Shown here: one piece after another, positions 34,351 to 43,981 of the stretch
Layout of the letters: each line of letters opens with the position of its first letter
Numbering within the stretch: position 1 is the stretch's first letter
Source of the DNA: Siderastrea siderea
Lineage: Eukaryota; Cnidaria; Anthozoa; Scleractinia; Rhizangiidae
Direction: 5' to 3'
Length of the DNA stretch: 64,000 nt
Assembly: GCA_964030785.1 (NCBI GenBank)
Contig: OZ034970.1
Location: 1,871,411 to 1,935,410 of the forward strand
Position numbers and translations under genes: made by a program
The notes under the pieces: generated by a model
What the model was told of the DNA's origin: nothing
The model's database searches: none
The model's input: only the letters and a program-made list of their open reading frames with translations

Positions 34351-37300
34351 GTATGTACACATATATTTCACTTTTTGAAATCGTGAACGCGCGAAACTCG
34401 TCTAATTTTTCTCCGATCTTTGACAAATTATGCATGCGTTTAGCTTTGTCTCGCCATGCAACATTATTTTAGCAATATGTTGAGTTTACATTGTTTTGCT
34501 AGATTAGCGTTGTCTTCGTTTGGTGTTGTTCATTTGAAGACTGCATGCTGTCAGCCACAATTCTTTTTGGCGACGATATGACTTCAAATGTCCTTGATAA
34601 TTGTTGTCTATTTCAGACTTCTCGTCGTCTAGCGGTGGTCGAAAGTAATGAGGTTAACTCGCCCCACTCTCCTTACCACAATCTTGAGCCAACACTGCAG
34701 TAAACCTCCAAGAAATGGGAAAATCTGCAGATGTTCCGCCTCCCCTGACTCAAGATATGAATTCTGAATAAATTTCTTCCCCTCCTCCTCCCCTCCCCCA
34801 GTGCAGTAAGGTACCCTCTCTCTACACGAATGTATTGAGAATTGTGGCATTACCTTTGGGCATTGACATATATGTACTGTCCTGAATTAATTTTGAAAAA
34901 AAGAAAAAATGCAAAATAAAATTTCATTTAAGGGATAGATTCTTAACTATACAGACCTGGTATTGTTCCTCAGGGATTTTTGTGGATGGTATTTTGTCAT
35001 ATGCCGTTTTGCAGCATTTTGTGCCGCTAGGTTGGTGAAATGTATGAGGATGAGCATCTGAATTCCAAAACTTGACATTGCGTGTGCGTAGCTAGTGCCA
35101 GTTCCCAACTGCGCATTAGAGAGAAAAATTGCTAAAACTTGGAAGAAACTAGGTGAAGTTCCGATTTTTTTCGCAAAGGGGAGATAATCCAGCCTACAGC
35201 ACAAAATGTATAAACATACATTCTTATGATGTCATAACTTTTATAATAGTGCGAATTTCTAGAAATTGATGCCTCAAATTTTGCATTGTGATAATCGTTA
35301 AATATTGGCAATGTTTTCAACATATAGCCAAAACTGTATGCTCTTTGAGTTTTAGCATTTTTTTCAGGTCATGTGACTTGCCAATTATGGTTGTGACTTG
35401 AAAATCTTGAAAACCTTTCCCATGGAACAAATGTGGCCAGGCAGCTTATCCATGGAAGATAGAGTTTCCAAGATATAATGGTCAGGAACTTTCTCATAGC
35501 AACAATATGCCAAGCCTAGGTGGTTGCTTTTGGTGATTATTTAGCAGAATTGATTATTTAGCAGAATTGATCACTAATGACAGGTTAAAACACGCTGGGG
35601 ATCTAAATTTGAAGTCATCCAGCTGAAATCCCAGCTGTGGTTGGACGATATTTGCAACCTTGCTAAGGGAAATGAACAATCAAACTGAGATAGATCCTTG
35701 CTTCAAAATTATTTTCTCTGCCAACAGGCTACACGTAAAGAGACAGATAGCTTTGGAGAGATAGAAGTTCCAGCTGAGAAGTATTATGGTGCCCAAACAG
35801 CACGATCAAAATTGAATTTCCCAATTGGTGATGAGACTGAGTGTATGCCAGTAAGAGAACTAGTACAGTAAAGGGTCATTGTAGAAAGTAAAATTTAATC
35901 CCTAGTATGGAACTTTAATGATAATGAGTTGCTGCACACTTCCACTGTAATTATAATATACGCTTCTGATGCTGATTGTGCCAACCTGTGCCATGATCCT
36001 TTATGTGCTCTTTTAAGTTTGTCTGCCATTGTTGTCTGAGCAATAAAAGTGCGGACTATTCTCCAGTTTATTCTGCGACTATTGCAGCATAAGGTATATT
36101 TCTGGGAGAAATCCTGTTAGATTTTGTAGGATCCTCTGAACATTCTGCAGGATCCTATCCAGGTCTAACTTTTATAACCACAATTATTAAGATCCTACAT
36201 AGGATTTTTACCAGGGAACTGTTACTATTTCCTAGAAAAATTCTCAAAACGTCACCCTCTTTAAATGAAGTCTATCATCATCATCACCATTTTGAAACAT
36301 TCCTACTATACCACAAAACCTCACTTTTAATAACCAGGGCCTTAAAATTGGCAGTCCTAGTGATTTTACCTTGCATGTTCCACTTTTGGGTGTAGAATAT
36401 GAAGATGTAGGGGTATTTAAATGTTGGACTGGTTGTCATTTTGCAGGCTCCTGTGATCCGTGCATTTGGTATTCTAAAGAAAGCTGCTGCAGAAGTCAAC
36501 AAGGAGTTTGGGTTGGACGAAAATATTGCCAATAACATCATGAAAGCAGCAGATGAAGTAAGTGCAATATTGAAGAATTAAGACAGTATTATTTAATAAT
36601 TTTAGTAAGACACTTTAAATAGGTTAAGTCTGTATGAGCCTATTGATATTGCCTAGTATGTACATGTATGGTTTGACTTGTCCCTGATGCTTTTTAATTT
36701 TTGTTTTACCCGAGTACCCCCTCCCCATCCCCATACCCTTATAGATATTGACACCCGTGTTACTTTTTTTTTCATCAATTTTGTTCTTTTTCTTTAGGTG
36801 ATCTCTGGTAAGTTGAAAAACCATTTCCCCCTTGTGGTATGGCAAACAGGCTCTGGCACGCAGTCCAACATGAACGTGAATGAGGTGATCAGTAACCGTG
36901 CTATTGAGTTGATGGGCGGTGAGATGGGATCAAAGAAACCTGTACACCCTAATGATCATGTCAACAAAAGTCAGGTTGGCAAATTATTGCAATCTATTGA
37001 TAATTAATAGAATAATTTGAAGCATTGTGTTAATCATTGAGCAGTGCTTTCAGCTCCTACATGTATGAAATCCCCTGAGCAACCACTGTTTAACTGAGTT
37101 TGTGTAACAGGGTAAAAGTGAGAGAATGATGGCATACATGTATCATATACAGGTACAGTGACCTAGCTAGTTAGTATTTTGATAAATATCAAGAAACAAT
37201 AATAATATTCCATATCAAGTTGTAATGTTTTTTTTATGAATGTCAATGTTATCTTGTCCTATGCAGACTCCAAATTTTGGTCTGCTGTTGAATAAAATCA

Positions 37301-40300
37301 TGGTTTTGTTAGGAGGTGTGATGTTGTAGTGGTCATCGTGTGGGACTTTCAATCTGATGATCACCATGAGATCAGCTTGGTCTCTGCATTGTATCGTGTT
37401 GTTTCCTTAGACAAGAAAATTTACTCCACATCGTCTCTCTTTGCCCAGGCACATACACTGTAAATGGGTGCCGGTTACCTATTAGGGAATCTTAACAGTT
37501 AAGCTGGCGGGGGGGGGGGGGTCTGGTGGGGGGGGGGGGGTAACTCTGCAGTGGACTAGCATTCCATCCAGGTGAGAGTTGGGATGCTCTTAGTGCTCTT
37601 AGTCACTTTATGCTGGGTATCCTGTAATGAACTAGCATCCCATCCAGGGGAAAGTTGTGTTACTCCTAGTTGCTTTATGCTGGGTATCCTGTAATGAACT
37701 AGCATCCCATCCAGGGGAAAGTTGTGTTACTCCTAGTTGCTTTATGCTGGGTATCCTGTAATGAACTAGCATCCCATCCAGGGGAAAGTTGTGTTACTCC
37801 TAGTTGCTTTATGCTGGGTATCCTGTGATGGACTAGCATTCCATCCAGGGGCGGAGTGGTGATTCTCCTAGTCACTTCATGCTATGGAAACCAGACAACA
37901 TGTAAGTGCCGGCGTTGATGAACCTCGTGGCTTGCTCAATCAAGTGGATTGGACATGGCTTTACCTTTTTGTTACCTTTTACTAAGCTGCCATCTTGGAA
38001 TGAGGTCATCTTTTAAATTGATAATAATTACTGTAAAGAAGGTTGAAATACATGTATCTCAATGATTTTGTAAGGTAGAAAATGTAAACTTGAATGTTCA
38101 TTCTTGGTTGCCAGGGAAACACTAAATTCTGTGAATAGACCTACTGTACTGTATCACACCTGTTTACCTGTAAAATACTAAAAGTATATTTAGATAATTT
38201 AGGTACATACATGCACATATTTATGGTTGCTTTTCATCAATAATTTCTCTTTTTTTTTCAGAGTTCAAATGACACATACATACAGTGGTTGCCTGTCATC
38301 AATAATGTCTCTTTTTTTTCACAGAGTTCAAATGACACATTTCCAACTGCAATGCACATTGCGGCAGCACTGGAGGTTCAGGAACGTCTGCTGCCAGGAT
38401 TGAAAAAGCTTCATGGTGCACTGCATGCCAAAAGCACAGAATTTAAAGACCTTGTCAAGATCGGCAGAACTCATACCCAGGTGCATTTAAATTTCTGTGC
38501 TCATAATATTACATTTAACAATTATTCCACGAGCGCATGTTGGATATGAGACGGTAGATAGCCAACGAGGCGCGCAGCGTTGAGTTGGCTATAATCATCT
38601 TAGCCTGTTCCAGGCGTTCAGTTAGTGGAGTGCGAGCGAAAAATAAAGCGAGCGAAAGAGCGGGAAAAAAAACGAGGGGAGACTGGGGGAGAGGACGAGG
38701 GAACGCCTGTGAAATTTTCTCAAAGGAAGCCGTTCCGGTATACCAGAATCTGGTATACCCTCTGATTGGCCAAATTTGACACCTCCTGTCAACACCAGAG
38801 GGTTGTTGACGCAGACAAGAATGCGATATGGCGTGCCCGTGCGAAGGTCATCCTCCATCGAGTCACGCACGGTTAAATATCTGTTTAACAAATGTGGATA
38901 CTTTGCAAATGGAATAAGATTGTCTTCAAAACGTGTTTCTGGGAAGAGGTCTCATCACCATTCTTCCAACAGGATTGGAAATAGCTTGATCTTTCAACTA
39001 TTTCCAAGGTTAATCAACGCATTGCAAAGAAACGCTGTTTCTAAGATAATTGTGGTCACTCCGCTTGTTGTAGTCATGAAAGACCAAGTAGAACAGCTTC
39101 AAAGCATTGGAGTTAGAATGCTGGCTATCGAAGTAGACGAAGAAGAAGCAGGAGAAGTGGATCGGCTAGATTATTTAATATGAAAGTCACGAAAACCTGC
39201 TGTCGAAGGAGTGGAGGAAAGAACAACAAGAAACATATCGTAGCCACCGCAATCGATGAAGACGATGAAGTTCATTCCGTCACAGAGTGAAAAGCTTTCT
39301 ATTCATCAATTTGATAAACCGATGTGTATATAAAGTCGTCTGTGATTCTCGTTACCTTTATTGGTCCAGTAGTGGAGATGACATTTGCCTTTCCGTATCG
39401 CAGAAAATTTTGCAATGTCCATTCGGCATGCCAGATTTCTTAAAGCATCACCAGTACTTTTCCCAACGCTTCAAACTCGGGAGAAACCTATTTCGGTGAG
39501 CATAATTACATAACTTTCTTGTTTACTTTGACCTGACCTTGGGTTCATGTTTCTCTGCCGCTGTCGGCGGCCTAAAGTGGGCGGCATGGGCTTTTTAAAA
39601 TTAATTTCACAGACGTTCCCTCGTCCTCTCCCCCAGTCTCCCCTCGTTTTTTCCCGCTCTTTCGCTCGCTTTAGTTTTCGCTCGCGCTCCACTATCTGAA
39701 CGCCTGGAACAGGCTATAATCATCTCATATGTAACAAGCACGAGTGGAATAATATTGTTTTATTAAAAACCTTTATGAAGTATTGCTAATTGTTTTATTA
39801 ACCACCACGAAATATCGCTAAATTACATTAAAAACGACTGAAAGATGCAGAGCATGGTATAATAGCTCAGATACCATGGCTGCTGAGCCAATCAAAACTC
39901 TAGAATTACATTATACCATGATTAAAGTAAGTTTTACATTCCCATTATGCACCTCAGTTAGGGTAGAAATTGAACAAGATACGTTTTCATGGATTGATAG
40001 ATTAAAACTTAGCTCAAAGGTTTTGCATAAAACAAGAAGGGTTTATTTGGTGCAGATGTGCTTGCAAAATTAGGGACAAATTTTAGTCTGCTATGCAGGC
40101 GTTTTCCGGGGATGTGCGAGTGCCAAAATCTCGGTTAACGGATTTGCAAAATCTTAGGGAACTTTTCAGACTAATTCCTACCCCATTGATTGTTCCCTCT
40201 ACTCTTCCCAATCTTCCTCTGCTTTTAAAATCCAAGATGGGGGCTATTGCATTCACTCGCCCCAGAAATATGCCTTCAAGGTTAGGGACACATTGATCTT

Positions 40301-43221
40301 TATACAGTAGTGTAGAATTTACCATGACTCACATTAGTAATCAGTTAACAGTGTGTTGTTGGTAATAGTAACAATGATTATTTTATGCCATGACAGGATG
40401 CAACACCCATCACTTTAGGGCAAGAGTTTAGTGGTTATGCACAACAGTTACAGTATGGTATCTCCAGGGTGGAGCAGACCCTGGGGCGAGTGTATGAGCT
40501 TGCCATTGGTGGAACAGCTGTTGGCACAGGACTCAACACAAGGATTGGCTTTGCAGAGAAGATGGCAGCCAAGATTGCTGAATACACAAACCTTCCATTT
40601 ACTAGGTAACTACTCGCTACTCATGAACATTTTCCATTTCTTTAGTGAAAGATACTTATTTACACTCAAACGAAGAAAACCGTGAACACTGAAAATATTT
40701 CTGGAATGTTCACTGTGTTTTGACCAATCACGTGCGACACCTTGTAACCGCAGAAAACGAATGGGTTGCTCAGTCACGGAAAGGATTTGGTTCTCAATTT
40801 GTTTCGAAAAACCTCAAGATTTAACGATTTCGGCCTAAATAAATCGAGTCAGCTGTGCTATCAGAAATAATAGCAGCTTTGGGCGAATTTTAAGGGAGGA
40901 CATTGCAAATTTTACATCAAGGTGAAATAACTGCTGCTTGTGTTGCTTTTATTTGAAATATTGGAACCGCTAATCGTACGCGTTGGGCCGCCACGTCGAA
41001 AAATTTTATATTCTCCAAAAGCGCTCAAACATATTTTCGCTTGCGTAGTGCATGTGGCTCTCAGATAGAAAGGAATAGTAATTTCAATTCCTGTAAGATA
41101 AAGATGAAGATTAAATCTTGAGGCCTTTCAAAACAATTCGAGAACCAACTCGATTCCGTGACTGAGAAGCCCATTCGTTTTCTGCGGTTACAAGGTCTCG
41201 CGCGCCATTGGTCAAACATACATTCCAGGAATATTTTCAGCGTTCATGGTTTTCTTCGTTTGAGTGTAAATTAAACGTTTTATTCCATTTTTTTAGTGCA
41301 CCAAACAAGTTTGAAGCACTTGCAGCTCATGATGCCATGGTAGAGCTTCATGGCGCATTGAATGTGATCGCCTGCAGCTTGATGAAGATTGCCAATGATA
41401 TCAGGTTTCTTGGCTCAGGCCCTCGATGTGGACTGGGTGAACTGTTGCTTCCTGAGAATGAACCTGGAAGCAGTATCATGCCAGGTATTGTATATCTCTA
41501 AATAAACAATACTGTCAGCAGCATTAATAATGTTTTGTTTTGTAAATAAGCACTAACTCCTGGAAGGGGGGGGAGGCTATGTTACTTGGGTTTGAAAGAG
41601 TGGTACATACAGTATAAGTCGCACATGACTCACGGGAGGCCCACAAAGCCAGAGCTTAACCCAGTTTCTGTACATGTGTAGCATGAATCACATAACTGAG
41701 AATACTGCTACTCCCCCTTGAATGAGATGCTCATCCAGCAGAGGGGTACCCTCACCAGTATGGTTCGGGTACCCAGGTGGAGAGAGTCAGCATGGAGCAA
41801 AGATTCATGTCTAGTAAGGCAACAACCAATGGCATGAACCAGGTTTTGAACCAACCTTTGACTATCAGATCTGAAATCCAATGCACCAACAAACTAACCC
41901 CTGCGCTCCTCCAGAAAGTAATGGGAAGGTGCAAATAGTGCAAAGATAATTTGATACCTAAACAATACCAACAGGACAAAACTTATCCTTCAGTCCTCCC
42001 TCCAAAATACCAGCTACATGTGTAGAATGTCATTTCGAAAAAAAGCTGCAAGATTTATGGAGAACCTGACAAATCTGTTTAAGATTTATGTTTGAAATGT
42101 TAAAACTGGCACAGTGACTACACCTTGATTGTTGTGTGGTAAAAATTACTTTTATCAAAACAAAGTCATACCTGCCAACCATCCCATAGCCTGTGAGCAA
42201 GCTCTCTTGGGGGATGGGGGTGTGAAGGGGGAAAAATGGCTAACACTCCCGATTTAATTGGAATTGTCCCGATTTTTGAGTTTCCAAACCCAAAAAAATC
42301 AGGACATTCTGATTTTCAAGAGGAAAAAAAGACATTTCTTTTGTAAGAATTTGGACCTGGGTTGCTAAGGATTGGTTTTGACTCTTCCAAATCCTGTTTT
42401 GTGCAATACATGTAGTGCTTGAGACCAATAAACAACACCTGAGAATTCTAATGCTGAAACAGCACAATACAGGCAATATTTTCAAATTTAATGCACAAAC
42501 CCTGGAGCAGTTCTCAGTTCTGAGGGCAGGGCACTATCCCAGGCCTGGGGTGGCATGGGGGGGGGGGGGGGGTGGTCCCTATTTCTGATTTTACAAGGTT
42601 GGCAGGTATGCAAAGTGAACTATAGGTATAGGGTCATAATGTAAGGTTTACTAACTGTTAACTTTTAGTCATTGTCATTATTATGTTGGAGATTTGACTT
42701 GTTGACGTGAGGATGACGCCCCTGCTGCAAATTCTGGCAACTTGTAGTCCATCATCTGCCTAGTTGACCTTTTCTTGTTGTTTTTTGTCCATTCAGGTAA
42801 AGTGAATCCCACACAGTGTGAGGCCATCACCATGGTTGCAGCTCAAGTAATTGGCAACCAAACAGCCGTGTCAGTTGGCGGAAGTAATGGCCACTTTGAA
42901 CTGAATGTATTCAAGCCAATGATAATCAGAAACGTCCTTCAGTCTACACGGCTGATTGGAGATGCTTGTGTGGCATTCACAGACAACTGTGTTGTTGGAA
43001 TCCAAGCCAACGTGGACAGGATCAATAAGTTGCGTGACGAGTCGCTCATGTTAGTGACTGCATTAAACCCTCATATTGGCTACGACAATGCAGCAAAGAT
43101 TGCTAAGAAGGCTCATAAAGAAGGCACTACACTAAAAGAAGCTGCCATTAGCTTGGGATTGTTGACAGAGGAACAGTTTGCTCAGTGGGTGAGACCAGAG
43201 GACATGTTAGGACCAAAGTGA
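34243..43221 (+). CDS. FH: Fumarate hydratase, mitochondrial (complete, 8 exons)
   Basis: Hydrates fumarate to L-malate in the TCA cycle as a homotetramer; a cytosolic pool is also usual. Coding exons: 34243-34350, 35728-35850, 36447-36557, 36798-36974, 38325-38480, 40397-40605, 41297-41484, 42797-43221; total 1,497 nt, 498 residues (human 510). Exon 1 gives a basic presequence, [20 protein letters not shown], suited to mitochondrial import. Catalytic regions are intact: [59 protein letters not shown], and the fumarase/lyase signature GSSIMPGKVN, which is split by the last intron after MPG. It ends EDMLGPK, as in human. All introns are GT-AG. The frame start was taken at ATG 34243; an upstream TTG is not needed. 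Introns hold a SINE, a nested TIR element and a MITE. Confidence 0.96.
37312..37985 (+). mobile_element. tRNA-derived SINE, copy 3, with internal tandem expansion
   Basis: The head (GGTGTGATGTTGTAGTGG) and body match copies 1 and 2. After two G-runs (37,508-37,540) the section GGGTATCCTGTAATGAACTA plus GCATCCCATCCAGGGG is repeated about four times with a period near 63 bp (37,610-37,870). The SINE 3' end (GAACCTCGTGGCTTGC region) then follows. It is in FH intron 4. Confidence 0.75.
38225..38351 (+). repeat. FH: 62/63-bp tandem duplication spanning the FH exon 5 acceptor
   Basis: The segment GGTTGC...CATCAATAAT...CAGAGTTCAAATGACACA occurs at 38,225 and again at 38,287, each with its own pyrimidine tract and AG. 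Acceptors are after 38,261 and 38,324. Use of the first would add 21 codons, in frame and without a stop, directly before SSNDTF. I chose the second because it alone gives the conserved [13 protein letters not shown] junction. Confidence 0.9.
38601..39715. mobile_element. 1,115-bp TIR transposon with 10-bp target duplication and captured helicase fragment
   Basis: Terminal inverted repeats of about 120 bp start AGCCTGTTCCAGGCGTTCAG and carry GGGAGAGGACGAGGGAACG. Identity between the ends is over 90 percent. The only coding content is a helicase-like remnant. No transposase is visible, so it is non-autonomous. The family is not identified; 10-bp duplications are not typical of hAT (8) or Mutator (8-10), though the latter would fit. 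Confidence 0.8.
38776..39183 (+). pseudogene. RecQ-like DEAD/DEAH helicase N-lobe fragment
   Basis: The frame contains [12 protein letters not shown], which resembles the RecQ Walker A region (GKSLxxQxP) with Lys replaced by Asn. [20 protein letters not shown] follows, matching the RecQ motif Ia region (...SPLxxLMxDQVxxL). The helicase domain stops soon after, before motif II. The lost Walker Lys and the truncation mean no activity is expected. It appears to have been carried by the surrounding transposon. Confidence 0.65.
40659..41270. mobile_element. TIR element, TTTACACTCAAACG family, copy 2
   Basis: The ends TTTACACTCAAACGAAGAAA and inverse are the same as in the element at 7,378-8,204, with internal CCTTGTAACCGCAGAAAACG and complement. 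At 612 bp it is shorter than copy 1. It occupies nearly all of FH intron 6 (40606-41296), leaving 26 bp to the exon 7 acceptor. Confidence 0.85.
41614..41912 (-). mobile_element. tRNA-derived SINE, copy 4
   Basis: A minus-strand copy in FH intron 7, more diverged: GGAGCGCAGGGGTTAG at its 5' end, a degraded B box GGTTCAAAACCTGG, and the 3' end GCCTCCCGTGAGTCATGTGC. A poly-G run at 42,557-42,571 lies further along the same intron. Confidence 0.7.
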
Positions 43222-43981
43222 TTAACATGCAGTGGAAAAGACATTCAGTGAAATATAAAAGAACAAAACATCCAACAAGCTAAATTTGTAGTGAAATGGC
43301 TTTAGACAGACAGTTTTAAAACCAATGGTTTAAGTCTTGAATTTAAATTTTGTGCTCATTAACCTGGGCTGATATAAAATGGAAAAAAAATGTTTGCTGC
43401 AGAAACACTGTATGCAAGACTTTGGTCTATCCTTCAGTTACTGTGTCTGTGTATGGTTTATATCAACAGAAACTAAAGCAAGTGATATGCACTTTTATTA
43501 AAGGATTTACATGTAGTCATTTCGGTGACCTTTAACCACGTTTCACCAAAGGCTGTTTGTTTTCACATGTAGGTACAAGTCAGAGGTCTGTGGTACATGT
43601 ACAATGTACTTTGAAAAGTGTTGAATGACTGCAGATTTATAAAGTAAAGAAAAAATTAACTGCAATAAAGAAAATTTACAGGTTAAAAAACTGTTGTAAG
43701 TTATTATCTCATTTGGAACTTGCTGATCATACACTCACTGCATGAACTTGACTGATCTCAAAGCAGCTCCTGGTTCAGTCAAACCTCTTCTTCTGGACAT
43801 GTTTATTACTGACAATCTGGCTGGTCCTGAAACTAAACGATCTTCTGTGCTTTTCACAATGTCACGTGTTTATGCTACTTTTCCAAGTTTTGGGGACTTT
43901 AAGATTTTTTACAAAAGTTTCATAGAAGTTGTCTTCTGTCACTAAACTCTTCATATCCAAGTTTGGATTCATGTCTTGTCA
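43222..43981. other. Convergent FH / DPH4 3' intergenic region
   Basis: 760 bp between two convergent stop codons, holding both 3' UTRs. AATAAAGAAAATTT near 43,662 is a candidate poly(A) signal for FH. No other feature is seen. Confidence 0.5.

Larger units (their letters stand above)
38521..39753. mobile_element. Small foldback element interrupted by a TIR transposon
   Basis: The outer unit has ends ATTATTCCACGAGCGCATGT and its inverted counterpart (ACAAGCACGAGTGGAATAAT, ending 39,753). Without the insert it would be a hairpin of about 115 bp with ATAGCCAACGAGG...CGTTGAGTTGGCTAT in its middle. The inner element (38,601-39,715) splits it and is flanked by the 10-bp duplication ATAATCATCT (38,591-38,600 and 39,716-39,725). 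Both are in FH intron 5. Confidence 0.85.
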
